From contig JALSRF010000009.1 of assembly GCA_026984895.1 (NCBI GenBank), positions 1 to 5,817 on the forward strand: 5,817 nucleotides of DNA. Direction: 5' to 3'. Below, piece after piece: positions 1 through 5,466 of the stretch; position 1 is the stretch's first letter; every line of letters begins with the position of its first letter. The translations under genes and the position numbers were made by a program. Source of the DNA: Paracoccaceae bacterium (GTDB taxonomy: Bacteria > Pseudomonadota > Alphaproteobacteria > Rhodobacterales > Rhodobacteraceae). A model generated the notes under the pieces. The model saw only the letters and a list, made by a program, of their open reading frames with translations, was not told the origin of the DNA and did no database searches.

Positions 1-483
1 ATCGGCGATCAGTTTCAGCCGCAGCCAGAGCGTGCGTTCGACGCCTTCCTGCCCCGGGTTGGCGCGGCGCGGGGCGCGGTTGGTGGCGCTCTTGAAATGC
101 AGGTTGCCCCAGCCGCCGTTGCCGCCCCTGGCCAGCAACACCCGCTGGCCCGGTTCGGTCAGGTCGGCGATCACGGTTTGCTGGTCCTCGTCCAGGATCT
201 CGGTGCCCACCGGCACCCGCAGCACGATGTCGTCGCCATCAGCGCCGGTCTTCTGGCTGCCCATGCCCGCCTGCCCGTTCTTCGCAAAGAAATGCTGCTG
301 GTAGCGGAAGTCGATCAGCGTGTTCAGCCCGTCCACCGCCTCGGCCCAGACATCGCCGCCACGCCCGCCGTCGCCGCCGTTGGGGCCGCCGTATTCGATG
401 TATTTTTCGCGCCGGAACGACACGCAGCCCGCCCCGCCGCCGCCCGAGCGGACATGGACCTTGGCGAGATCGAGAAATTTCAT
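1..483 (-). CDS. obgE: GTPase Obg/CgtA, N-terminal part (runs off window)
   Basis: Obg is an essential GTPase that binds the large ribosomal subunit during its maturation and is also linked to stress control. The visible 161 residues begin MKFLDLAKVHVRSGGGGAGC and hold the whole glycine-rich Obg fold: GGPNGGDGGRGGDVW near residues 32-46, a beta-rich centre with VPVGTEILDED, and ARGGNGGWGN near residues 118-127. The fragment stops at LRLKLIAD, just before the expected P-loop, so the G domain lies outside the window. The start is the ATG at 483. It overlaps the stop of the upstream two-domain acetyltransferase as ATGA, and a GAGG lies 7 bases upstream inside that gene, which points to translational coupling. 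The family is certain; only the C-terminal architecture cannot be seen. Confidence 0.97.
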   Translation of the reverse strand, partial: MKFLDLAKVHVRSGGGGAGCVSFRREKYIEYGGPNGGDGGRGGDVWAEAVDGLNTLIDFRYQQHFFAKNGQAGMGSQKTGADGDDIVLRVPVGTEILDEDQQTVIADLTEPGQRVLLARGGNGGWGNLHFKSATNRAPRRANPGQEGVERTLWLRLKLIAD

Positions 484-1505
484 CTGGCAGCCTCGAATCG
501 GGTTCGGCTCAGGCGATAGAGGTATTGCGGCACTTCCTCAAGCCTTGCCGGCGATTTGCATGTGGCGGTGCCCGCGCGCGCAAAGCCCAGCTTTTCGAGC
601 ACGCGCGCGCTGGCGGGGTTGTCGGCCATGGCGCCGGCGGCGATTTCGGCCAGCCCGAAGGCCGGGAAGGCCCAGCCCAGAAAGGCCCGCATCGCCTCGG
701 TGGCGTAGCCCCGGCGCCAATGCCGGGGGCCGAAGAAATACATCGTGGACAGCGGCGCGCCGCCCAGGCCGAGGTTGCCGATCAGCGGGCCGTCCTTCAG
801 CCACACCCCGAGGCAGAAGCCGGGCCGGCCCGTCCAGGCGCGCGCGGCGATCCAGTCGGCGGCCTGCGCTTCGCTCATCGGATGGGGGACGCTCGTCATC
901 ATGCGTGCGACGCTCGCGTGGTTGGCGATGGCGCGAAAGGCGGGGGCATCGGCGGGGATGTAAGGGCGGATGACAAGGCGCGCGGTCTCGAGGCTGAGCG
1001 GGTTGGCGGCCAGCCACGCCGCGCGGGTGAGCGCGTAACGGGTGATCGGCAGCGTGGCGCCCTGCGCGGCGTTGGCGTGGGTGCCCTGCCCGGTTTCGAC
1101 GAACCCGCGCTTTTCCAGCACCCGCATCGAAGCGGCGTTGCCCGCGAACACGCCGGCCGCGATTTGCGGCCAGTCGTAGCGCTGAAAGGCGCGCGCGATC
1201 ATGGCGGCGGCCATTTCGCTGGCAAAGCCGCGCCCCCAGTGTGCGCGCGCAAGGGCAAAGCCGATCTCGGCCTCGACAATCCCCATGGCGCCGATGCAGG
1301 CGCCCTCGTGCCAGATCAGCCCGGCAAAGCCCTGTTCGGGCGGCACTGGTTCGCAGCGCCGGCGCACCAGTTCCGGGTCGGGCGGGTGCGGCCAGCTTGC
1401 CGTCCATTTCACCACCTCATAATCGGACACCAGCGAAAGGAAGGCGCCGAAGTCATCGGCGCGCGGCAGGCGCCAACGCAGGCGCTCGGTGCGGATGTCA
1501 TCCAT
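480..1505 (-). CDS. Tandem GNAT acetyltransferase (two fused RimJ/RimL-type domains)
   Basis: This 341-residue protein contains two complete GNAT folds, which transfer acetyl groups from acetyl-CoA to an amine. Domain 1 spans about residues 2-165. It opens RTERLRWRLPRADDF, has the acetyl-CoA loop HWGRGFASE at 89-97, and has the C-terminal GNAASMRVLEKRGF at 122-135. Domain 2 starts near residue 170 with LETARLVIRPYIPADAPAF, then has HWRRGYATEA at 262-271 and DNPASARVLEKLGF at 295-308. In domain 2 an Arg (264) replaces the first glycine of the usual Q/R-x-x-G-x-G/A loop. The family is normally about 170-190 residues, so this is a fusion or an internal duplication with divergence. The start at 1505 has GGGAGG six bases upstream (1512-1517) and overlaps the preceding gene by 8 bp; the stop overlaps obgE by 4 bp. 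The substrate is unknown. Confidence 0.9.
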   Translation of the reverse strand: MDDIRTERLRWRLPRADDFGAFLSLVSDYEVVKWTASWPHPPDPELVRRRCEPVPPEQGFAGLIWHEGACIGAMGIVEAEIGFALARAHWGRGFASEMAAAMIARAFQRYDWPQIAAGVFAGNAASMRVLEKRGFVETGQGTHANAAQGATLPITRYALTRAAWLAANPLSLETARLVIRPYIPADAPAFRAIANHASVARMMTSVPHPMSEAQAADWIAARAWTGRPGFCLGVWLKDGPLIGNLGLGGAPLSTMYFFGPRHWRRGYATEAMRAFLGWAFPAFGLAEIAAGAMADNPASARVLEKLGFARAGTATCKSPARLEEVPQYLYRLSRTRFEAAR

Positions 1506-2127
1506 GGCGCGCCTCCCATCGGGCGCGGCTCAGCACCACGCGTTGCGACGTCACCGCGCGCCCCAGGGCGCGGGCGTGGACGGTTTCGGTGCCCTCGGGG
1601 ACAAAGCCGAGCCTGGTGAGGACGCGGGCCGAGGCGGTGTTGCCGGTGAAATAGCCGGAGGCGAGGCGCGCGGGCTGCACGGTGCCCTCGCCAACCGTTC
1701 CGCCCGGCGGCGCCGCCGGGCAGCGCCCGGCCGCCCCCTTGGCCGGGCGCCCTGCTTCCGCCCGCGGCCGGGTGCTGCCCTCGGAACCATGCTCGGCTGC
1801 CGGGGCGAATGAAAACCACGCGTCCACCAGCGCCCCGGCCGCCTCGCTCATGTAGCCGCAGCCCCAGAAGGGCTGGCCCAGCCAGTAACCGAGGCTGGTG
1901 GTGATGCCGACGACACCGATCAGTTCGCCGTCGCGCGTGATCGCCCGATCCCACCGGCCGGAAATATGCTCGATGAACTCAAGGGCGTCTTCCAGCGTAT
2001 AGGGGTGCGGCACCACGGCGAGCCAGCGCGACACCTCGAAATCGCCGACCAGCCGAGCGATCGCCGGGGCATCGGCGGGCACGGGCGGGCGCAGCAGCAG
2101 GCGTTCGGTTTCGATCGGGTCGCTCAT
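1498..2127 (-). CDS. GNAT acetyltransferase with an in-frame repeat insertion
   Basis: This 209-residue GNAT protein begins MSDPIETERLLLRPPVPADA, the usual first strand of RimJ/RimL-like acetyltransferases. The acetyl-CoA loop is FWGCGYMSEAA at 87-97, with both glycines present. The C-terminal signature is GYFTGNTASARVLTRLGF at 158-175. Between the helix ending near WFSF (107) and the strand RLASGYF (154) there are roughly 40 extra residues, low in complexity and rich in Ala, Gly, Pro and Arg; relatives have only a few residues there. Most of the extra segment is a palindromic DNA insert, described separately. An upstream in-frame ATG at 2190 is less likely because GGAGAA sits 5 bases before the 2127 start and the family motif begins there. 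The reading frame stays open, so the protein may still fold with a surface loop, but activity is uncertain. Confidence 0.85.
   Translation of the reverse strand: MSDPIETERLLLRPPVPADAPAIARLVGDFEVSRWLAVVPHPYTLEDALEFIEHISGRWDRAITRDGELIGVVGITTSLGYWLGQPFWGCGYMSEAAGALVDAWFSFAPAAEHGSEGSTRPRAEAGRPAKGAAGRCPAAPPGGTVGEGTVQPARLASGYFTGNTASARVLTRLGFVPEGTETVHARALGRAVTSQRVVLSRARWEARHG
1683..1787. repeat. GC-rich palindromic element inserted in frame in the GNAT gene
   Basis: The 8-mer TGCCCTCG occurs at 1683-1690 and again at 1776-1783, exactly 93 bp (31 codons) apart, as a target-site duplication would look. Between the copies lie a perfect 20-nt palindrome (1702-1721), and a perfect 10-bp inverted repeat GCGCCCGGCC (1723-1732) and GGCCGGGCGC (1741-1750) around an 8-nt loop. 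A further pair is GGGCAGC (1718-1724) with GCTGCCC (1774-1780). The outermost pair is GTTCCG (1697-1702) and CGGAAC (1782-1787). The direct repeats and the outer inverted repeats give slightly different borders, so the exact ends are uncertain. It resembles in principle the Rickettsia palindromic elements that enter reading frames, but I do not claim membership of any named family. A slippage-generated GC-rich loop is the alternative. Confidence 0.6.
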
Positions 2128-2141
2128 CGTTCTTCTCCGAT

Positions 2142-2232
2142 ACCCCGAAATTCCGCGCCCCGCAGCATCTGCGGGGGCCGGACGCGCCATCTTCGGGGTC
2201 TGGAGAGCGGCGGTCCGGCGTTTCGCGGACCG
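2142..2232 (-). repeat. Nested inverted repeats between two GNAT genes
   Basis: The 115-bp gap between the single-domain GNAT stop (2243) and the next GNAT start (2127) is mostly inverted repeat. ACCCCGAA (2142-2149) pairs perfectly with TTCGGGGT (2192-2199). Inside this stem lies CCCCGCAG-CAT-CTGCGGGG (2158-2176), a perfect 8-bp hairpin with a 3-nt loop. Immediately upstream in the transcript is a third hairpin, CGGTCCG (2211-2217) with CGGACCG (2226-2232). No run of U follows, so a simple intrinsic terminator is unlikely. It could be a REP-like mobile repeat, an mRNA-stabilising or processing structure, or an attenuator setting the level of the distal genes and obgE. The downstream Shine-Dalgarno sequence begins just outside the outer stem. 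Confidence 0.55.
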
Positions 2233-2242
2233 CCCGGCGGGG

Positions 2243-2785
2243 CTAGTCCGCGAGTTTCTTCACATAGGTCCAGGTTGGCACCGTGACCCCGCGCGCCACC
2301 GAAAACGCCTCGGCATCGCCAAGATATTCGAAACCCGCGTTGGTCACCACCCGGGCCGAGGCCGGGTTGTCCTGGAACACCTCGGCGAACATCGTCCTGG
2401 CCTCGTGCGGGTTGGCCCTGATCATCGCGCGCACCGCTTCCGAGGCGATCCCCGCGTTCCAGAAGGCCGGCGCCACCCAGAAGTTGATCTCGGACTGGTC
2501 GCGGTCCATGCGGGTCAGCCAGACCACGCCCAGAACCTCGGCCAGCCCCGAGGCGCTGCCGTCCATCACCCAGATGTCGTCGTCGCGGTCCGCGCGCTGG
2601 GCACGGGCGATATAGGCCTCGGTCGCACCGGGCGGCAGCGGGTGGGCAATGGCGGCAGTGGCGCGCGCCACGCGCTCGTCGCCCATGTGCAGTTCCAGCA
2701 GGCCCGCATCGGACTTGCGCAGCGGGCGCAGGATGAAGCGCCGGGCCTGGATCGTCGGCAGATTGGTGATCGTGTCGAAAATCAT
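2243..2785 (-). CDS. GNAT acetyltransferase, single domain
   Basis: This 180-residue protein is a normal-length RimJ/RimL-like GNAT enzyme. It has ARRFILRPLRKSDA near 14-27, a central strand VLGVVWLTRM (84-93), the acetyl-CoA loop AFWNAGIASEAVRAMI at 107-122, and DNPASARVVTNAGFEYLGD at 139-157. The first glycine of the acetyl-CoA loop is Asn (110), a variation to note but not proof of inactivity. The start at 2785 is chosen because GGGAGGA (2791-2797) lies five bases upstream and the family N-terminus begins there; an in-frame ATG at 2917 would add an Arg-rich, unconserved stretch. It is the first recognisable gene after the rpmA terminator and heads the acetyltransferase-obgE run. Its substrate cannot be inferred from sequence. 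Confidence 0.9.
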   Translation of the reverse strand: MIFDTITNLPTIQARRFILRPLRKSDAGLLELHMGDERVARATAAIAHPLPPGATEAYIARAQRADRDDDIWVMDGSASGLAEVLGVVWLTRMDRDQSEINFWVAPAFWNAGIASEAVRAMIRANPHEARTMFAEVFQDNPASARVVTNAGFEYLGDAEAFSVARGVTVPTWTYVKKLAD

Positions 2786-3247
2786 GCGTTTCCTCCCGAA
2801 AAGGGGCTGAAGAGCCCGCCCGACACCGCCGCGCCGGCCCGGGCAGCGAAGAAATCGTTTTGCCTGCGCGCCACGCCGCCCATGCCCGGCGCGCCGGACG
2901 AGCACGCGCTGCGCCATCGCCTGTCCAAGGTGGACACGCTAGCACCTTCCTGCAAGAGGGGGAGGATGCGCGCGGGTGCTGTCGTGAACATGGAAACAAT
3001 CCGCGGCGCCGGCCGCAGACCGGTGCCATCGTTGCGGTAATACGCCATGATTTCGGGCCGGCGCGCGTCGCGGCGGCACCCGGCACGCGCGGCCCGCGCC
3101 GGTCTGGCGCCCGGCCGAAAAGCACGCCGCCCACACGCAGAATTGAGCGAACCCGCGCAGCTGGCGGCGGCGCCCATGGCCGGGGCGCCGGCATCGTTCG
3201 AACCCGCTTCGGGGGTCATTGTTGTCATGTAATTCATGCTCCGCTGC
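2786..3247 (-). other. Region without a convincing gene, upstream of the GNAT run
   Basis: These 462 bp separate the rpmA terminator from the first GNAT gene and presumably hold the promoter for the GNAT-obgE run, although I cannot find a clear -35/-10 pair. Three things are visible. One open frame from an ATG at 3237 to a TGA at 2782 (151 residues) overlaps the GNAT start as ATGA. It is Ala/Arg/Gly-rich, lacks a good ribosome binding site, and matches no family I recognise. A short palindrome lies at 2922-2936. A small hairpin GGGCT-CTTC-AGCCC (2817-2804 in the transcript) sits just before the GNAT ribosome binding site. The open frame may be chance, since GC-rich DNA has few stops. Confidence 0.5.
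2922..2936. promoter_or_regulatory. Candidate operator palindrome TGTCCA-N3-TGGACA
   Basis: TGTCCA and TGGACA form a perfect 6-bp inverted repeat around a 3-nt centre, with a GCTAGC hexamer just beside it at 2938-2943. It lies about 140 bp upstream of the first GNAT start, in the only long gap ahead of that gene, so an operator or a transcript hairpin are both possible. I know of no regulator to assign to it, and a 6-bp pair can arise by chance. Confidence 0.3.
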
Positions 3248-3283
3248 AAAAAAGAAAGGGGAACCGGCTTTCGCCGATCCCCC
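3248..3283 (-). terminator. Intrinsic terminator after rpmA
   Basis: Read on the minus strand, GGGGATCGGC (3282-3273) pairs with GCCGGTTCCCC (3268-3258) across a GAAA tetraloop, with one bulged T and one G-T pair. The sequence then runs straight into TTTCTTTTTT (3257-3248). This is a classic rho-independent terminator. It begins about 27 bases past the rpmA stop and ends the rplU-rpmA transcript, so the GNAT-obgE genes need their own promoter or partial readthrough. Confidence 0.92.
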
Positions 3284-3309
3284 ACCAAACTGATCTGATG
3301 TCTGCTCGG

Positions 3310-3579
3310 CTACTCGGCTGCCTCCGCGACCGGGAGGACCGAAATGAAGGTGCGCCCCTTGAGGCCCTTCCTGAAGGTTACGGCGCCCTCGACGGTTGCA
3401 AAGATGGTGTGATCCCTGCCCATGCCGACGCCCTCGCCCGGCCACCATTTGGTGCCGCGCTGGCGCACGATGATGTTGCCCGGTATGGCGTGTTCCCCAC
3501 CGAACATCTTGACGCCCAGACGACGCCCGGCGCTGTCGCGCCCGTTGCGCGATGAACCGCCTGCTTTCTTGTGTGCCAT
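3310..3579 (-). CDS. rpmA: 50S ribosomal protein L27
   Basis: L27 is a large-subunit protein whose flexible N-terminal tail reaches the peptidyl transferase centre. The 89-residue product begins MAHKKAGGSSRNGRDSAGRR, continues LGVKMFGGEHAIPGNIIVRQRG and TKWWPGEGVGMGRDHTIFAT, and ends in an acidic VAEAAE tail. The length matches the family (about 85 residues in E. coli), and there is no N-terminal extension of the kind Firmicutes cleave off. The start at 3579 lies 6 bases after the rplU stop. Its ribosome binding site AAGGAG is formed by the last codons of rplU, so the two genes are one transcription unit ended by the terminator downstream. Confidence 0.98.
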   Translation of the reverse strand: MAHKKAGGSSRNGRDSAGRRLGVKMFGGEHAIPGNIIVRQRGTKWWPGEGVGMGRDHTIFATVEGAVTFRKGLKGRTFISVLPVAEAAE

Positions 3580-3585
3580 GCTCTG

Positions 3586-4293
3586 TTACTCCTTCTCGGC
3601 GGCCAGTTTCCTGGCCTGGGCGACCCAGCCTTCACGCTCGATCCGGCCCTTGAACGACAGCTTTTCGTCCATCGCCTCGATATCGGCCTTCTTCCACGCC
3701 GCGATCTGCGCGAAGGTGGTGACCCCCGCCTCGTGCAGCTTTTTCTCAAGCGCGGGGCCGACACCGGAAAGGCGTTTCAGGTCGTCGCCGCCCGCCGCCG
3801 CCTTCGGCGCGGCTTTCGGCGCGGCCTTCGCGACCGTCTTCGGCGCGGCCTCGGCCTTTTTCGCGGCCGGCTTCGCCGCGGGTTTCGCTGCCGGCTTCGC
3901 TGCTTTCCCCGACGGCCCGGCGGCGGCAACCGCAGCGGCCGAAACCGACCCGGCGCCGATCGCGGCCTTGACGCCGGACTTTTCGCCGCCCTTTTCGAGG
4001 ATTTCGGTGATGCGCAGCAGCGTCAGTTGCTGCCGGTGCCCCCGGGTGCGCTTGGAGCTGTGCTTGCGCCGGCGCCGGACGAAATGGATGACCTTTTCGC
4101 CCCTGATCTGGTCGATCACCTCGGCCTGCACGGCGGCGCCTTCGACGGTGGGGGTGCCCACCGTCGTGCCGACCATGAGAATCTCGTTGAACTGGACCTT
4201 TTCGCCCGCGTCCGCGGCAAGCCGTTCAACGCGCAGCACGTCTCCGCTTCGAACCCGGTATTGCTTGCCACCGGTCTTGAGGACCGCAAACAT
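3586..4293 (-). CDS. rplU: 50S ribosomal protein L21 with linker and C-terminal helix-hairpin-helix domain
   Basis: L21 binds 23S rRNA in the large subunit. Residues 1-102 are the standard L21 fold: MFAVLKTGGKQYRV at the start, IRGEKVIHFVRRRRKHSSKRTRGHRQ at 63-88, and LLRITEIL at 92-99. The family is usually about 103 residues, whereas this protein has 235. Residues about 103-169 are a basic, disordered linker with KPAA and KAAP repeats, like bacterial histone-H1-type tails. Residues 170-235 form a separate helical domain with the hairpin LSGVGPALEKKLHEAGV (175-191) and a GWVAQARKLAAEKE end. It resembles the H3TH/helix-hairpin-helix domain of COG3743 and tails seen on NuoE and other Rhodobacteraceae proteins. 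The ATG at 4293 has AAGGA seven bases upstream; an ATG at 4300 is out of frame. Confidence 0.96.
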   Translation of the reverse strand: MFAVLKTGGKQYRVRSGDVLRVERLAADAGEKVQFNEILMVGTTVGTPTVEGAAVQAEVIDQIRGEKVIHFVRRRRKHSSKRTRGHRQQLTLLRITEILEKGGEKSGVKAAIGAGSVSAAAVAAAGPSGKAAKPAAKPAAKPAAKKAEAAPKTVAKAAPKAAPKAAAGGDDLKRLSGVGPALEKKLHEAGVTTFAQIAAWKKADIEAMDEKLSFKGRIEREGWVAQARKLAAEKE

Positions 4294-4342
4294 CTGTCAT
4301 TCCTTCTTCTTTCCGCGTTCTTCGGCCCCGCATGGCGGTGTT

Positions 4343-4420
4343 GCGGCCCCGGTCGGGCCGCCTCGAACAGCGCGCCCCGCGCGGGGCGTTGATTGCGACA
4401 TCGCTGCCGGGAAAATCCCG
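4343..4420 (-). promoter_or_regulatory. Structured 5' leader of rplU (three hairpins)
   Basis: The leader between the predicted transcription start near 4427 and the rplU ATG contains three perfect inverted repeats: CGGGA-TTT-TCCCG (4420-4408), CGCCCC-GCGC-GGGGCG (4388-4373) and GCGGCCC-N5-GGGCCGC (4361-4343). The last ends about 50 bases before the start codon. Ribosomal protein operons are often controlled through leader structures bound by one of their products. That is a reasonable idea here, but I recognise no known leader class, and stable hairpins are common in DNA this GC-rich. Confidence 0.45.
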
Positions 4421-4433
4421 TCAGGAAGTGCGG

Positions 4434-4462
4434 CTTATCGGGCAAAGCAGCCGGCCTGTCAA
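4434..4462 (-). promoter_or_regulatory. Sigma-70 promoter of rplU-rpmA
   Basis: On the minus strand TTGACA (4462-4457) is followed after 17 bases by GATAAG (4439-4434). The -35 is a perfect match and the -10 matches four of six positions. The predicted start is near 4427, about 134 bases before the L21 start codon. The position between the DUF2059 stop and rplU makes it the promoter for the ribosomal protein pair. Confidence 0.85.
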
Positions 4463-4510
4463 GGCGCAACCCTGCCCGAACGCGGTTTTCGCCGCATCGG
4501 CGTTGCGCGC

Positions 4511-5335
4511 TCAGAGGTCCTCGGCGGTGATGACGCGCGCCGCCTCGGCCCCGAGCGCGGCGGAGATCCGGTCGAACATGGTATCGAAGCCCGCAAACAG
4601 CGCCCGGTTCATGTCCTGGCCTTCGGGGGTCCTGGAGACGGCGATATACTGGTCCAGTTCCTCGTCGCTGAGCCCGGAATAGGCCAGCCAGAGGAAATCG
4701 AACAGCCATTTTTCCGTGTCCGAGCGCACCGAGGGCTCCTGATCGCGGACGTCGTTCAGGATGTCGCCCTGCGTGACCGAGGGATCATAGGCCCCGCCGT
4801 CAAGCATCGCCTTCATGAAGGCATAGTTCGAGTTGAGAGCCCCCTGCACATTGGCCTCCAGCAGGTCGTTGGCCTCGATGAAACGGCGCAACTGGTCTAT
4901 GCGCGGGTCGCCTTCGTCGATCAGCTGCGCCACATGGGCCGCGTTCGCCCGGTCCACCGATTCGTCCAGCATCGCGCGCCGCGCGGACAGTTCCAGGTCG
5001 GTGATGCGCCTGCCCAGCGGGGATTCGAAAAACGCCAGAAGCGGCGCCAGGTCGGTCTCGGCAAGGCTGCGTTCGAAGATCGGCAGCGCCACGGCGCGCA
5101 TCTTCTTCTCGTCGTAGATGCGTTCAACCGCCGCCGGCCATGCGCCATCGCTTCGCGTCGGGAAAAGCGACATGGCGATTTCCTCGCCGTAAACCAGCCC
5201 CTCGTCATGCATCAGCGCGATCACGTCGTTCAGCCGAAGCGCCGCGCTCAGCCGCGAGACATCGCCCGCCGCGCGTGCCACAAACGGCATGCAGATGGCG
5301 GCAAGAACGAGAACGGACCACATGATTCGTCGCAT
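4511..5335 (-). CDS. Exported DUF2059-family protein
   Basis: This 274-residue protein starts with a signal peptide (MRRIMWSVLVLAAICMPFVARA, probably cut after residue 22 or 23), so the mature protein is likely periplasmic. The rest is helical and soluble, with no later membrane span. Two segments carry the DUF2059 hallmark of an acidic helix followed by a short F/Y-x-S/T-P-x-G turn: ETDLAPLLAFFESPLGRRI at 93-111 and SDEELDQYIAVSRTPEGQDM at 223-242. This suggests an internal duplication of the unit. The biochemical role of DUF2059 is unknown and I do not assign one. The start at 5335 has AGGAG about six bases upstream; an in-frame ATG at residue 5 would leave a shorter signal peptide. The gene is separated from rplU by a strong promoter and is probably its own unit. 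Confidence 0.85.
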   Translation of the reverse strand: MRRIMWSVLVLAAICMPFVARAAGDVSRLSAALRLNDVIALMHDEGLVYGEEIAMSLFPTRSDGAWPAAVERIYDEKKMRAVALPIFERSLAETDLAPLLAFFESPLGRRITDLELSARRAMLDESVDRANAAHVAQLIDEGDPRIDQLRRFIEANDLLEANVQGALNSNYAFMKAMLDGGAYDPSVTQGDILNDVRDQEPSVRSDTEKWLFDFLWLAYSGLSDEELDQYIAVSRTPEGQDMNRALFAGFDTMFDRISAALGAEAARVITAEDL

Positions 5336-5365
5336 GGAGGGCTCCTGTCTGGCGCGTTTGCCGAA

Positions 5366-5394
5366 AGGCTAGACCTTCGCCGCAGTTTTTTCCA
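5366..5394 (-). promoter_or_regulatory. Weak candidate promoter for the DUF2059 gene
   Basis: On the minus strand TGGAAA (5394-5389) and TAGCCT (5371-5366) are 17 bases apart and would start a transcript with a leader of about 23 nt before the ATG at 5335. The matches to TTGACA and TATAAT are four and three of six, so this rests mainly on position. Confidence 0.3.
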
Positions 5395-5466
5395 CCCCAT
5401 GCGCACCGGTCGCCGGGGCGGTGCCGGCGGCGCGGGGGCGGCGGTGCGGGCGGCGGGGCGAGCGTG

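Noticed and set aside
525..1619. A 364-residue plus-strand open frame opposite the two-domain GNAT
   Set aside because: It lies antisense to a gene with clear acetyltransferase motifs on the minus strand; long antisense frames are expected at this GC content.
2998..3060. Degenerate DUF1127-like start (MAYYRNDG)
   Set aside because: Only the first few residues recall that family; the Arg-rich DUF1127 core is absent downstream and no ribosome binding site precedes it.
2124..3194. A long minus-strand open frame spanning the first GNAT gene and the gap upstream
   Set aside because: It is out of frame with the GNAT motifs and ends inside the next intergenic block; the product is Arg/Pro/Ala-rich without any family signature.
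4484..4510. Terminator just after the DUF2059 gene
   Set aside because: There is a short GCGG-CGAAAA-CCGC pairing but no following U run, so an intrinsic terminator is not supported.
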